A stretch of 64,000 nucleotides of DNA from Nocardioides lianchengensis (GCF_900101465.1 NZ_FMZM01000002.1:1-64000), one strand, 5' to 3'. Counted from the stretch's first letter, positions 7,886-16,651 are shown. Numbers and translations: made by a program. The notes: generated by a model from the letters alone, not told the origin.

Positions 7886-8649
7886 TTGGCGTCGAACACG
7901 GCCCGGTGGTGCTCGGCGCGGGCCAGGCCGCCGGCCGCGCCGGGGTCGAGCAGCACCGTGACGTGCGGGTGCAGCTGGAGCACGCTCGCCGGGCAGGAGG
8001 CGGACAGCGGGCCCTCCAGCGCAGCGGCCACCGCGGCGGCCTTGGCCGACCCGACGGCTACGAGGAGCAGGTGCCGGGCGCGGAGGATGGTGCCGAGCCC
8101 CTGGGTCAGGACGTGCCGCGGCACCTCGTCGGGCGATTCGAAGAAGCGCGCGTTGTCCTGCCGGGTCTGCTCGGTGAGCGTCTTGATCCGGGTCAGCGAG
8201 GCCAGGGAGGAGCCGGGCTCGTTGAAGGCCAGGTGGCCGTCGGTGCCGATGCCGAGCACCTGCAGGTCCACGCCACCGGCCTGCTGCAGCGCCCGCTCGT
8301 AGCGTTCCCCGGCCGTCGGCAGCGCGTCCGGTGCCGGGTCGGGTCCATGCACCCGCTCGGGCGGCAGCCCGAGGTCGTCGGTCAGCTCGCGGGCGATGGT
8401 CGCGCGGTAGGACTCGGGGTGGCCGAGCGGGAGACCGACGTACTCGTCGAGGGTGAAGGCCGAGACCGCGTCGTACGACGGACCCGCGCCGGCCCGGTGC
8501 CGCGCGACCAGCTCGCGGTAGACCGGGAGCGGCGACGACCCGGTCGCCAGTCCGAGCACCGCGTCGGGCCGGGCCCGGACGAGCGCCTCGACCGCGTCCG
8601 CGGCCAGGGCGGCGAGCGCGTCGACCGACGGGCAGGGGACGACCTCCAT
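7864..8649 (-). CDS. nagB: Glucosamine-6-phosphate deaminase
   Basis: A 261-residue enzyme converting glucosamine-6-phosphate to fructose-6-phosphate and ammonia. The phosphate loop LATGSSPLPVY (residues 34-44), FTLDEYVGLP (D68) and GIGTDGHLAFNEP (D137, H139, E144) match the catalytic blocks of NagB. Its start overlaps the nagA stop by one base (TGATG). It is the last gene of the amino-sugar operon and feeds the product into glycolysis. Allosteric-site residues cannot be judged by eye. Confidence 0.93.
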   Translation of the reverse strand: MEVVPCPSVDALAALAADAVEALVRARPDAVLGLATGSSPLPVYRELVARHRAGAGPSYDAVSAFTLDEYVGLPLGHPESYRATIARELTDDLGLPPERVHGPDPAPDALPTAGERYERALQQAGGVDLQVLGIGTDGHLAFNEPGSSLASLTRIKTLTEQTRQDNARFFESPDEVPRHVLTQGLGTILRARHLLLVAVGSAKAAAVAAALEGPLSASCPASVLQLHPHVTVLLDPGAAGGLARAEHHRAVFDAKPAWQGL

Positions 8650-9767
8650 CAGGACCTCCGGTCCAGCACGACCACCCCGCCGACGACGGTGACCACCGGC
8701 TCCAGCGCCGGCGTGACCAGCACCAGGTCGCCCCGCGCCCCGATCGCCAGCGAGCCGCGGGAGGGGTCGCCCAGCAGACGGGCCGGTACGACGGTCGCCG
8801 CGTGCACGGCCTCCGCGAGCGAGCAGCCGGTGGCCGCGCGCAGCACCGCCAGGCAGTCCATCAGCGACGCCGCCGAGCCGGCGAGCGTGCCGTCGGCCAG
8901 CCGCACCGTCCCCGCGCTGACGACGACCTCCTGGTCGCCCAGCCGGGCCGGTCCGTCGGGCAGCCCGAGCGCGGCGGTGGTGTCGGAGACGGCGAGGAGC
9001 CGCTCGGGACCGAGGGCGCGCCGGTAGGCGGCCAGGGTGACCGGGTCGAGGTGGTGGCCGTCGGCGATCACCCCGGCCACCAGCGAGGCGGAGGCGAGCG
9101 CCGCCCCCACGGGGCCGGGCGAGCGTCCGGCCAGCGCCGGCATCGCGTTGCCCAGGTGGGTCACCGCCGTGGCACCGGCGGTGACGGCGGCCTCGATCTC
9201 CGCGGCCGAGGCCGCGGTGTGGCCGAGCGACACCACCACCCCGCTCGCCACGAGCGCGCGGACCGCGTCGAGCGCCCCGGGCAGCTCGGGTGCGAGGGTC
9301 ACCAGCGCCACGCCGGCGTCCCGGGTCCAGCCGGCGACCAGCTCGGGGGACGGTGGCGCCAGCCGGGCGGCCGGGTGCGCCCCGCGCCGCTCGGGCGCGA
9401 TCATCGGCCCTTCGAGGTGCAGGCCCAGCGGGACGGCGCCGACCCAGCCCGCGGGTGGCCCGGCGGCCAGGGCGGCCAGGGCGGCGGTCCGGGCCTCGGG
9501 CGACGACGTGATGACGGTCGGCAGGAACGCGGTGACGCCGTACGACGGCAGCGCGGCCGCGACCTCCCAGAGCCGGGTGGGCTCCGCGGTGACGTCGACC
9601 CCCGCCGCGCCGTTCACCTGGAGGTCGACCAGGCCGGGCAGCACGACCAGGCCGGCGGCATCGAGCACCGGCCCGTCGGACGCGGCCGCGACGACCCCGT
9701 CGGCGACCCGCAGCGTGGTCGGCGTGCCGTCGACCGACAGCGCCCCGGTGACGACCAGCGAGGTCAC
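8649..9767 (-). CDS. nagA: N-acetylglucosamine-6-phosphate deacetylase
   Basis: A 372-residue amidohydrolase that removes the acetyl group from GlcNAc-6-phosphate. Visible blocks are LVDLQVNGAAGVDVT, the metal-binding glutamate in GLHLEGPMI, histidines in SLGHTAA and VTHLGNAM, GVIADGHHLDP, and the catalytic aspartate in LLAVSDTT. I start it at GTG 9767, which overlaps the ROK kinase stop by 4 nt; the open frame runs on upstream but is non-coding there. Co-translation with the kinase and nagB is likely. Confidence 0.93.
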   Translation of the reverse strand: MTSLVVTGALSVDGTPTTLRVADGVVAAASDGPVLDAAGLVVLPGLVDLQVNGAAGVDVTAEPTRLWEVAAALPSYGVTAFLPTVITSSPEARTAALAALAAGPPAGWVGAVPLGLHLEGPMIAPERRGAHPAARLAPPSPELVAGWTRDAGVALVTLAPELPGALDAVRALVASGVVVSLGHTAASAAEIEAAVTAGATAVTHLGNAMPALAGRSPGPVGAALASASLVAGVIADGHHLDPVTLAAYRRALGPERLLAVSDTTAALGLPDGPARLGDQEVVVSAGTVRLADGTLAGSAASLMDCLAVLRAATGCSLAEAVHAATVVPARLLGDPSRGSLAIGARGDLVLVTPALEPVVTVVGGVVVLDRRS

Positions 9768-10663
9768 GCCACGGCCTCGCGGGGGCCGAGCAGCGCCGCG
9801 CCGACCGCGGCGACCGGGTGGTCGACGGGAACGACCCGCAGCCGGCCGGCGAGGTCGAGCGAGGCGAGGAACGGGGAGGCGATCGCCTGGTCGTGCAGGG
9901 CGGACGAGACGGCGGCCCGCAACGGCTCGCCGAGCTGGGCGACGCCGCCGCCGAGCATCACGACCCCGGGATCCAGGGACAGCCCGAGCACGCGCACGGC
10001 GTCGGCCACCCCGGCGGCGAAGCGGTCGCGTACGGCGACCGCCCGCACGTCCCCGGCAGCCGCGGCCGCGAAGAGGGCCTGGGCCGCCGGGACGTCCCCG
10101 GACGGCCAGGCGTCGGTGATCGCGCGCCCGGACGCGACGGTCTCCAGGCAGCCGCGCTGACCGCACTGGCAGGCCGCGCCGGCCGGGTCGACCGGCACGT
10201 GGCCGATCTCCCCCGCGGCCCCCGAGACGCCGCGGCGGAGCCGGCCGTCGAGCACCAGCCCGGCGGCCAGGCCGGTGCCGATGCTCAGGTAGACGAGGTC
10301 GTCGACCCCGGTGAGCGCGACCGCGCCGAGCGCGGCGGCGTTGACGTCGTTCTCGAGGGAGACCGGGACCCCGAGTCGGCTCGCGAGCAGATCCCCGAGT
10401 GGGAGCCACTCGCCGTCGACGCCGAGGTTGACCGCGTGGGCGAGGGCCCCGCGCTCGACGTCGACCAGGCCGGGGACGCCGACGCCGACGGCCGTGACGG
10501 CCCCCGCCGCAGCGGCCAGCGCCTCGACGACGCCCACGGCCGTGGCCACGATGCCCTCGGCGCCGGGCGCCGTCGCCAGCCGCTCCTGGGCCAGCACCCG
10601 CCCGTCCGCGTCCACGACGACGCCCAGCGTCTTCGTGGCGCCGATGTCCAGGCCGACGTTCAC
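9764..10663 (-). CDS. ROK family sugar kinase, probable N-acetylglucosamine kinase
   Basis: A 299-residue ROK kinase. The ATP-binding NVGLDIGATKTLGVVVD block is followed by the catalytic ENDVNAAALGA segment, YLSIGTGLAAGLVLDG, and the structural zinc motif CQCGQRGCLE. Start GTG 10663 overlaps the GH3 gene stop by 4 nt. Between a cytosolic hexosaminidase and NagA, the likely substrate is N-acetylglucosamine, giving the 6-phosphate. A glucokinase or N-acetylmannosamine kinase cannot be excluded from sequence alone. Confidence 0.85.
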   Translation of the reverse strand: MNVGLDIGATKTLGVVVDADGRVLAQERLATAPGAEGIVATAVGVVEALAAAAGAVTAVGVGVPGLVDVERGALAHAVNLGVDGEWLPLGDLLASRLGVPVSLENDVNAAALGAVALTGVDDLVYLSIGTGLAAGLVLDGRLRRGVSGAAGEIGHVPVDPAGAACQCGQRGCLETVASGRAITDAWPSGDVPAAQALFAAAAAGDVRAVAVRDRFAAGVADAVRVLGLSLDPGVVMLGGGVAQLGEPLRAAVSSALHDQAIASPFLASLDLAGRLRVVPVDHPVAAVGAALLGPREAVA

Positions 10664-12057
10664 CGGTCCCACCCTGCTTCCCTCAACAGCTCGGTCACGG
10701 CGACGGCCCCGGGGCGGGACCAGCCGTGCGTTCGGATCCTCGGCAGCCCGCTCTCCCACGGGCCGGGCCAGCCCCACTCGACGACCACCACCGGGACGCC
10801 GGCCCGCTCGGCGACGTGGTCGACCACGCAGCGCGCCCACGGCTGGCGGTGCAGGTCGCGGACCTGGAGCACCAGCGGCGACCCGTCGGCCACCGCGCGC
10901 CAGGCGTCGTAGTCGTCCGGGGTCACCGACACGTCCGCGGGCAGCCCCCACGGCACGTCGCCGACGGCGATGGTCGCGGGCGTCTCGACGGTCACCACGC
11001 GGGCCCCGGCCAGCGGCGGCAGCGTGCCGTCCAGGACCAGCGAGAGCCGGGCGTCCGCGAGCTCCTCGACCGCCATCGGCTCCGGGCGGACCCGTCCGCG
11101 CAGCGCGGCGATCCGTCGTACGGCGTCCTCCAGGCGGGCCTGCTCGAGGCGTCCCGAGCCCACGGCCGCCACGATCGCCGCCTGCACCTCGCGGACCAGC
11201 GCGACGTCCTTGTCGGCGCCGAGGCAGAGCAGGTCGGCACCGGCGGCCAGCGCCAGCACGGCCGCCTCGGGGATACCGCGGCCGGCGGACGCGCCGGCCA
11301 TGTCGAGCGCGTCGCTGACGACGACGCCGTCGAAGCCCAGCCGGTCGCGCAGCAGCGTGAGCACCGGGCGGCTCAGCGTCGCCGGCAGGTCCGGATCGAT
11401 CGCCGGCACCAGGATGTGGGAGGTCATGATCGCGGCCACCCCGGCGTCGACGGCGGCCGCGAACGGCACCAGCTCGCGCGCCGCGAGCTGGGCGCGGTCC
11501 CGGTCGAGGACGGGCAGCGCGACGTGGCTGTCCTGGGCGGTGTCCCCGTGGCCCGGGAAGTGCTTCACGCACGCCGCGACGCCCGCCTCCTGGAGCCCGG
11601 TGGTCCAGGCCACGACGTGGGCGGCCACCGGCTGCGGCCGGGCCCCGAAGCTGCGGGTGCCGATGACCGGGTTGTCGGGGTTGCTGTTCACGTCGGCCAC
11701 CGGCGCCAGGTCGAGGTCGACCCCGGCGGCGGCCAGCTCGGCCCCCACCGCCCGGGCCGTGCGGCGGGTCAGCGCGAGGTCGCCGACCCGCCCCAGCGCC
11801 GCGGCGCCCAGGACCGGGCTGCCCTCGTCGGGGTGCAGCCGGGTGACGTCGCCGCCCTCCTCGTCGACCGCGACGATCGCGCCCGGGCCCGCGGCGTGCA
11901 CCGCGTCGGTGAGGTCGCGCAGCGAGCCGCCGACGTTGGCACCGAAGAGGCAGACCCCGCCCAGCCCCTCGCCGAGCAGCGCAGCGACCTCGGGGGCGAG
12001 CGTCGTGCCGCTGAAGCCGGGGAGCTGGACGGCCAGCGCCAGCGCGTCGAGGCTCAT
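10660..12057 (-). CDS. Glycoside hydrolase family 3 beta-N-acetylhexosaminidase (NagZ-like)
   Basis: A 465-residue GH3 enzyme. The motif KHFPGHGDT (K165, H166, H170) is the NagZ-type signature with the catalytic histidine, and D249 in VVVSDALDM is the nucleophile. A C-terminal about 110-residue extension (VSVTPDDYDAWRAVADGS region) resembles the second GH3 domain of actinobacterial members. There is no signal peptide, so it acts in the cytosol on imported chitobiose or muropeptide-derived saccharides. Start ATG 12057 overlaps the permease stop by 4 nt. Confidence 0.88.
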   Translation of the reverse strand: MSLDALALAVQLPGFSGTTLAPEVAALLGEGLGGVCLFGANVGGSLRDLTDAVHAAGPGAIVAVDEEGGDVTRLHPDEGSPVLGAAALGRVGDLALTRRTARAVGAELAAAGVDLDLAPVADVNSNPDNPVIGTRSFGARPQPVAAHVVAWTTGLQEAGVAACVKHFPGHGDTAQDSHVALPVLDRDRAQLAARELVPFAAAVDAGVAAIMTSHILVPAIDPDLPATLSRPVLTLLRDRLGFDGVVVSDALDMAGASAGRGIPEAAVLALAAGADLLCLGADKDVALVREVQAAIVAAVGSGRLEQARLEDAVRRIAALRGRVRPEPMAVEELADARLSLVLDGTLPPLAGARVVTVETPATIAVGDVPWGLPADVSVTPDDYDAWRAVADGSPLVLQVRDLHRQPWARCVVDHVAERAGVPVVVVEWGWPGPWESGLPRIRTHGWSRPGAVAVTELLREAGWDR

Positions 12058-12893
12058 CCCTTCACCGCCCCGGCCGTCAGCCCGGAGACCATCCGACCCT
12101 GCACGATGAGGAAGAAGACGACGACCGGGACGGCGATCAGCGTGGATCCGGCCATCACCGCGCCCCAGTCGGTGCCGCGGTTGACGTCGAGGAAGGTGCT
12201 CAGCCAGACCGGCAGGGTCTGCTTGTCCTCGCGGGTCATCACGACCACGGCGAGGGTGAACTCGTTCCACGCCTGGAGGAAGCCGAAGACGCCGGTGGCG
12301 ACCAGGCCGGGCGCCAGCAGCGGGAAGGTCACCCGCCAGAAGGCCCCGAGCCGCGAGCAGCCGTCGACCATCGCCGCCTCCTCCAGCTCGTAGGGCACGC
12401 CGGCCACGAAGCCGCGCAGGGTCCAGATCGTGAAGGGCAGCACCGAGGCGACGTAGACGAGCGTCAGGCCGGCGACGGTGTTGAGGAGCGAGAAGCCCTC
12501 CAGCATCTTGTACTGGCTGATGAACAGGCCCTCGACCGGGATCATCTGGATCAGCAGCAGCGCCACGATGAAGCTGGTCCGCCCGCGGAAGCGGAACCGC
12601 GAGACCGCCAGCGCCGCGAGGAAGGCGAAGACCAGCGCGACCACGACGGTGGCCAGGGTGACCGACAGGCTGACCAGCAGCGCGTCGGTGAACCGACCCC
12701 CGGAGAGCACCCGCCGGTAGTTGTCGAACGAGCCGCCGAACGGCAGCCAGGTCGGGTCCGGCGAGCGGATCTCGTTGCGCTGCAGCAGCGAGGTGTTGAC
12801 CATCCAGTAGACCGGGAAGACCGCGACCACGAAGACGAGCAGCCCGACCAGGTCGACCAGGATCCGCGCGGGGCGCGAGGTGGGACGGCTCAT
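12054..12893 (-). CDS. Sugar ABC transporter permease (MalG-like)
   Basis: A 279-residue integral membrane protein with six predicted helices and the cytoplasmic coupling motif EEAAMVDGCSRLGAFWRVTF near residue 190. It belongs to the carbohydrate-uptake CUT1 family. The ORF overlaps the MalF-like gene upstream by one base (TGATG) and the GH3 gene downstream by 4 nt. No ATPase is encoded in the operon, so a shared MsiK-type ATPase elsewhere is expected, as in Streptomyces chitobiose import. Confidence 0.9.
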   Translation of the reverse strand: MSRPTSRPARILVDLVGLLVFVVAVFPVYWMVNTSLLQRNEIRSPDPTWLPFGGSFDNYRRVLSGGRFTDALLVSLSVTLATVVVALVFAFLAALAVSRFRFRGRTSFIVALLLIQMIPVEGLFISQYKMLEGFSLLNTVAGLTLVYVASVLPFTIWTLRGFVAGVPYELEEAAMVDGCSRLGAFWRVTFPLLAPGLVATGVFGFLQAWNEFTLAVVVMTREDKQTLPVWLSTFLDVNRGTDWGAVMAGSTLIAVPVVVFFLIVQGRMVSGLTAGAVKG

Positions 12894-13852
12894 CAGGACT
12901 CCTCCTGGCGCAGCATCAGCCGGACGTACGGCGCGGTCAGCACCACGGTCAGCGCGAGCATGAAGACCGCGACGGCGGCCGCCGTCCCGAAGTCGCCGCT
13001 GCCGATCCCGAGCCGGTAGATGTAGGTGCCGAGCAGGTTGGTGTCCCGCGTGGTGCCGCCGGCCTTCTGCAGCACGTAGATCTGGGTGAAGACCCGCAGG
13101 TCCCAGATGACCTGGAGCAGCCCGACCACCAGCAGCACCGGGCTGACCGTCGGCAGCACCACGTGCCGCAGCCGCTGGCGCGGGCTGGCGCCGTCCATCG
13201 CGGCGGCCTCGACCAGCTCGGCGGGCACCTGGGTGAGGGCGGCGTACGCCGTGAACGCCACGAACGGCACGCTCATCCAGACCACGATGACGCTGGCGAC
13301 CAGGAAGAAGGAGAGCGGCTCGAGGAGCCACGAGTGGCCCGCGTAGTCGCCGCCGGCCTTCGTCAGCAGCCAGTTCACGACGCCGTACTGGCTGTCGAAG
13401 AGCCACTGCCACACGGTCAGCGCGGCGAGCACCGGCATCGCCCAGGCGAGCAGCAGCCCGCTCTGGACGAGCAGCCGGACCGGCTTGGACATCCGCTGCA
13501 TCAGCAGCGCCAGTCCCACGCCGACGGCCATCGTCACGGCGGCGTTGACCAGGCAGAAGAGGACCGACCGGAGGACGACCTTCCACAGGTAGGGGTCGCC
13601 GACCAGCTCGCGGTAGTTCTGCAGGCCGACCCACTCCGCGGGCCGCCCGAACTGCTGGGCCAGGCCGAACTCCTGCAGCGACAGCACCACCTGCCGCACC
13701 AGGGGGTAGCCGAGGGCCAGGCCCAGGGCGAGCACCGCCGGCAGCAGCAGGCCGAACGGCAGCGGCGAGCGGGTACGCCGCGGCCGCGCCGGTCGGGAGC
13801 CGTCGGGAGCGGCGTCGTCCACGGAGGGCGGGGTCAGCGTGCTGGTGGCCAT
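12893..13852 (-). CDS. Sugar ABC transporter permease (MalF-like)
   Basis: A 319-residue CUT1 permease. A Pro/Arg-rich cytoplasmic N-terminus of about 30 residues precedes the first helix (FGLLLPAVLALGLALGYPLV), and the EAA loop EAAAMDGASPRQRLRHVVLP lies near residue 225. It pairs with the MalG-like protein. A strong AAGGAAGGAGG site lies before ATG 13852. It is separated from the binding-protein gene by 238 bp holding an inverted pair of REP-like hairpins. Confidence 0.9.
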   Translation of the reverse strand: MATSTLTPPSVDDAAPDGSRPARPRRTRSPLPFGLLLPAVLALGLALGYPLVRQVVLSLQEFGLAQQFGRPAEWVGLQNYRELVGDPYLWKVVLRSVLFCLVNAAVTMAVGVGLALLMQRMSKPVRLLVQSGLLLAWAMPVLAALTVWQWLFDSQYGVVNWLLTKAGGDYAGHSWLLEPLSFFLVASVIVVWMSVPFVAFTAYAALTQVPAELVEAAAMDGASPRQRLRHVVLPTVSPVLLVVGLLQVIWDLRVFTQIYVLQKAGGTTRDTNLLGTYIYRLGIGSGDFGTAAAVAVFMLALTVVLTAPYVRLMLRQEES

Positions 13853-13933
13853 CCGGCCCTCCTTCCTTCAGTCGTCGTGATGAGCATGGCCCCACCGCTG
13901 GTCGAGGCCCCACGCTGGTCGAGCCCTCACGTT

Positions 13934-13973
13934 GGTTGAGGTGCGAGGAGCGCTAGCGACGAGCCTCGAAACC
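13934..13973. repeat. REP-like element, copy A
   Basis: Begins GGTTGAGGTGCGAGGAGCG and ends GCGACGAGCCTCGAAACC; the halves pair imperfectly around CTA. It is the inverted counterpart of copy B at 14022-14060. Confidence 0.8.
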
Positions 13974-14021
13974 CGGTGCGCCGAGAGTCGACCTCGATCA
14001 GGACCGAGGGTCGACCAGCCA

Positions 14022-14060
14022 GGTTTCGAGGCTCCTCCGTCGCTCCGGAGCACCTCAACC
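14022..14060. repeat. REP-like element, copy B (inverted)
   Basis: Begins GGTTTCGAGGCTCCTCCG and ends GGAGCACCTCAACC. Read on the other strand it closely matches copy A, so A and B could form one long cruciform or RNA stem of about 127 bp. Confidence 0.8.
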
Positions 14061-14090
14061 AGCGACTTTCGAGGCTCCTCCGCCAGCGGA

Positions 14091-15368
14091 TCAGCCGAGC
14101 TGGGCGTCCATCTGCTCGTCGGCGGCCTGCGCGAGCTCGGCGGGGTCCCCGCCCTTGGCCAGGTCGACGAACAGGTCCTCCAGCACCCGCGCACCCTCGA
14201 CCTTGGCCCAGCCGGACGCGGCCGGCGTGAGCTTGGCGTTGGAGGCGGCGGCGATGGTCGCGGCGGCGTACTCGTCGTCGCCCAGCAGCGTGGCCAGCGA
14301 CGTCTTGGCCGGCGTCAGCCCGTTCTCGGCCAGGATCGTCTGGTAGTCGTCGCTCAGCATGAGCGCCACCGCGTCCTGGGCCAGCGCCTGGTTCGGCGAC
14401 TTCGCCGAGACGGCGATGTCGGACCCGCCCAGGAGCACCGGGGCGGGCGAGCCGTCCGAGCCCGGGAGCGCGAAGACACCGGTCTTCTCGATCATGTCGG
14501 GGCAGCCCGCCTCTGGGTCCTCGATCTGACCCTTGACCCAGCCGGGCGCCGACATCATGCCGATCTCGTTGTTGCAGTACGGCGTCCACGGGTCGGCCTC
14601 GTTGCCGTCCTTGGCCGCGCCGGAGGCGTCCTGGAAGAGCGTCTGCACCGTCTCGAGACCGGCGATCGACTCGGGGCTGGACAGGCTGCCCGTCCAGGCC
14701 CCGCCGTCCTCGGTGGCCAGGTCCCCGCCGGCGTCCCAGAGGAACGCGACGCCGTTGCGCCAGTCCTGGCCGGGGAGCCAGAAGCCGGAGAAGTTGGCCG
14801 GCTCCGGGTTGGCCTTCTTCAGCGCGACGGCGGCGTCGACGAACTCCGCCATCGTGGTCGGCACCTCGAGGCCGGCGGCCTCGAGCAGGTCCTTGCGGTA
14901 GAAGACGTACTTCGAGCCGGCGTAGTAGGGCACGGCGTAGGTCGCGCCGTCGACGGTGGCGCCGTCGACGAAGCCCGGGAGCAGGTCGTCGCCGCCCAGG
15001 TCACCCAGCTGGTCGGAGAGGTCGGAGAAGGCGCCGGCCTCGGTGAACGTGGGGGCCTGGGTGTTGCCGACCTCGACGACGTCGGGGGTCTCGGACTCGC
15101 TGGACAGGGCGGTGGTGAGCCGCTCGACGAGGCCCTCCCACTGCTGCTCCTCGATGGTGAGCGTGGAGCCCGGGTGGTCCTTCTCGAAGGTGGTCTTCAG
15201 CCAGTCGCGGGCGGCCTGCGGCGTGTCCGCGCCGTTCAGCCACACGCGGATGTCGGCCTTGTCGGGCCCGGCGTCGGGGCTCGCCTCGCTGTCGTCACCG
15301 CAGGCCGAGAGGCCCAGCAGGGCGGTGGCCGTGACGGCGGCGATCGCCAGTGTCTTCCTGTTGCGCAC
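14091..15368 (-). CDS. Extracellular sugar-binding lipoprotein of ABC importer
   Basis: A 425-residue solute-binding protein with a lipoprotein signal ending LLGLSAC (C23). The CUT1 binding fold shows IRVWLNGADTPQAARDWLKT, TALSSESETPDVVEVGNT and the C-terminal QALAQDAVALMLSDDYQTIL region. The operon (hexosaminidase, GlcNAc kinase, NagA, NagB) points to chitobiose, GlcNAc or related amino sugars as ligand, as for Streptomyces DasA/NgcE. An AAAGG site precedes ATG 15368. It is the first structural gene after the ROK regulator. Confidence 0.9.
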   Translation of the reverse strand: MRNRKTLAIAAVTATALLGLSACGDDSEASPDAGPDKADIRVWLNGADTPQAARDWLKTTFEKDHPGSTLTIEEQQWEGLVERLTTALSSESETPDVVEVGNTQAPTFTEAGAFSDLSDQLGDLGGDDLLPGFVDGATVDGATYAVPYYAGSKYVFYRKDLLEAAGLEVPTTMAEFVDAAVALKKANPEPANFSGFWLPGQDWRNGVAFLWDAGGDLATEDGGAWTGSLSSPESIAGLETVQTLFQDASGAAKDGNEADPWTPYCNNEIGMMSAPGWVKGQIEDPEAGCPDMIEKTGVFALPGSDGSPAPVLLGGSDIAVSAKSPNQALAQDAVALMLSDDYQTILAENGLTPAKTSLATLLGDDEYAAATIAAASNAKLTPAASGWAKVEGARVLEDLFVDLAKGGDPAELAQAADEQMDAQLG

Positions 15369-15419
15369 TGCGGTGCCTTTCTGTGGGGTGGAGCGGGTCG
15401 TTGTCTGTCTTCTGGGAGG

Positions 15420-16547
15420 TCAGGAGACGCCGAGCTGGCCCGCGAGGACGAGCACGGCGGCACCGACGAGGACGACGTCCTCGCCGAGGGTCGAGGTTCG
15501 GACGACGAGCTCGTCGCCGGTGACGGGCATGGTCCGCGCCCGGATGGTGCGGTCGGCGGCCTCGCGCAGCGGACCGTCGAGGAGCTCGGCCGGGCCGCTG
15601 AGGACGACCTCGTGCAGGTTGAGGGTGCCGACGACGGGCGCCAGCGCGGCGCCGAGCTGCTCGCCCACCTCGGTCAGGGCCGTGTCGTGGTCGGACGCGG
15701 CGATCCGCTCGCGCAGGTGCGGGACGGCGAGCAGGGTCTCCAGGCAGCCGCGGCGCCCGCAGGCGCAGGTCGCGCCGGCGGGGTCCACGACCACGTGGCC
15801 GATCTCGCCGGCGGCCGCGCGGTGGCCGTGCAGCAGCGCGCCGCCGAGCACCAGCCCGGCGCCGACGCCGGTGCCGATCCGCAGCAGCATCAGGCCGCCG
15901 TCCCGGGCGTCGCCGAAGGTGTGCTCGCCCAGCACCGCGGTGTTGGCGTCGTTGGCCACGAAGACCGGCAGCCCGAAGGCCTCGCGCAGGCCGGCGGCCA
16001 GCGTCGTACCGGACCAGCCGAGGTTGGGGGCGTCGACCACCGTGCCGTCGTGGTCTACGACGCCCGGCGTCCCGACCCCGATGCCCAGGACCGGCTTCGT
16101 CGTACGCCCCACGAGCTCGCGGACCAGCTGGTGGACCAGCTCGACGGCCTGAGCCCCGCGGCGACCGGCGATCGGGAGCTCGTGCCGCTCGCGGACGTCC
16201 CCGAGCAGGGTGAGCACGGCCCCGGTGACCCGGTCGTCGCCGGACAGGTCGACCGCGACGATGTGGGTCGCGTCGGCGGCCAGCCCGACCAGCGTCGGCG
16301 GCTTGCCGACCCGGCTCTCGACGGGCGCGCCGAGCTCCTCGATCAGCCCCTCCTCGACGAGCTGACCCACCAGGTCCGAGACGGTCACCCGGGTGAGGCC
16401 GCTGGTCCGGGCCAGGTCGGCCCGGCTCGCCGGTCCCTCCCGGAACAGCTGCTGGAGGAGCAGCGAGCGGTGGTGCCGCCGGGCGTCCTCCTGCAGCAGC
16501 TTGCCCCGCGGGCGGAGCGGCCGGCTCACCGGTGTCGTCTGGGTCAC
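15420..16547 (-). CDS. ROK family transcriptional repressor (NagC-like)
   Basis: A 375-residue protein joining an N-terminal winged helix (ASRADLARTSGLTRVTVSDL, about residues 40-59) to a ROK sugar-binding domain with VANDANTAVLGEH, LRIGTGVGAGLVLGG and the zinc motif CACGRRGCLE. The ATP-binding DxGxTK block is degraded (VAVDLSGDDRVTG), as in repressors as opposed to kinases. Its position at the head of the amino-sugar operon implies induction by GlcNAc or its phosphate. It starts at ATG 16547; a 51-bp gap separates it from the binding-protein gene. Confidence 0.9.
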   Translation of the reverse strand: MTQTTPVSRPLRPRGKLLQEDARRHHRSLLLQQLFREGPASRADLARTSGLTRVTVSDLVGQLVEEGLIEELGAPVESRVGKPPTLVGLAADATHIVAVDLSGDDRVTGAVLTLLGDVRERHELPIAGRRGAQAVELVHQLVRELVGRTTKPVLGIGVGTPGVVDHDGTVVDAPNLGWSGTTLAAGLREAFGLPVFVANDANTAVLGEHTFGDARDGGLMLLRIGTGVGAGLVLGGALLHGHRAAAGEIGHVVVDPAGATCACGRRGCLETLLAVPHLRERIAASDHDTALTEVGEQLGAALAPVVGTLNLHEVVLSGPAELLDGPLREAADRTIRARTMPVTGDELVVRTSTLGEDVVLVGAAVLVLAGQLGVS

Positions 16548-16548
16548 G

Positions 16549-16584
16549 TTTGTTAGTTCAGCGCACTTACATATTCCTCGTCAA
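16549..16584 (-). promoter_or_regulatory. Probable promoter/operator of the amino-sugar operon
   Basis: Reading toward the ROK gene, TTGACG (16584-16579) is a good -35 hexamer. It is followed by AATATGTAAGTGCGCTGAAC and TAACAAACG. The dyad GTAAGT...ACTAAC (16554-16572) resembles the AT-rich half-sites bound by ROK repressors, so the repressor may control its own operon here. The -10 is not clear. Confidence 0.4.
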
Positions 16585-16622
16585 GAGGGTCCGACTCACC
16601 AATCCGCACTGGTCCAGAGCTG

Positions 16623-16651
16623 CCGAGTCAGCACTACTGGTGCTGACTCGG
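16623..16651. repeat. Perfect 12-bp hairpin with GACTCGG core
   Basis: CCGAGTCAGCAC (16623-16634), loop TACTG, GTGCTGACTCGG (16640-16651). A third copy of the half, TGCTGACTCGGCGG, follows at 16663-16676. It lies between the ROK promoter and the end of the minus-strand cation transporter. It could act as that gene's terminator, but the three-fold repeat and the shared core with palindromes elsewhere suggest a dispersed element. Confidence 0.8.

Larger units (their letters stand above)
13853..14090. other. 238-bp intergenic region with paired REP-like elements
   Basis: The gap between the binding-protein gene and the permease genes of the same operon carries no ORF. It contains two REP-like hairpins in opposite orientation, a partial third copy (CTTTCGAGGCTCCTCCG, about 14066-14082), and between them a weaker dyad GTCGACCTCG/CGAGGGTCGAC near 13988-14014. 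The arrangement recalls the malE-malF REP region of E. coli. Confidence 0.8.

Noticed and set aside
13934..14060. CRISPR-like repeats
   Set aside because: There are only two or three copies in opposite orientations, no regular spacers and no cas genes; they are REP-like hairpins.
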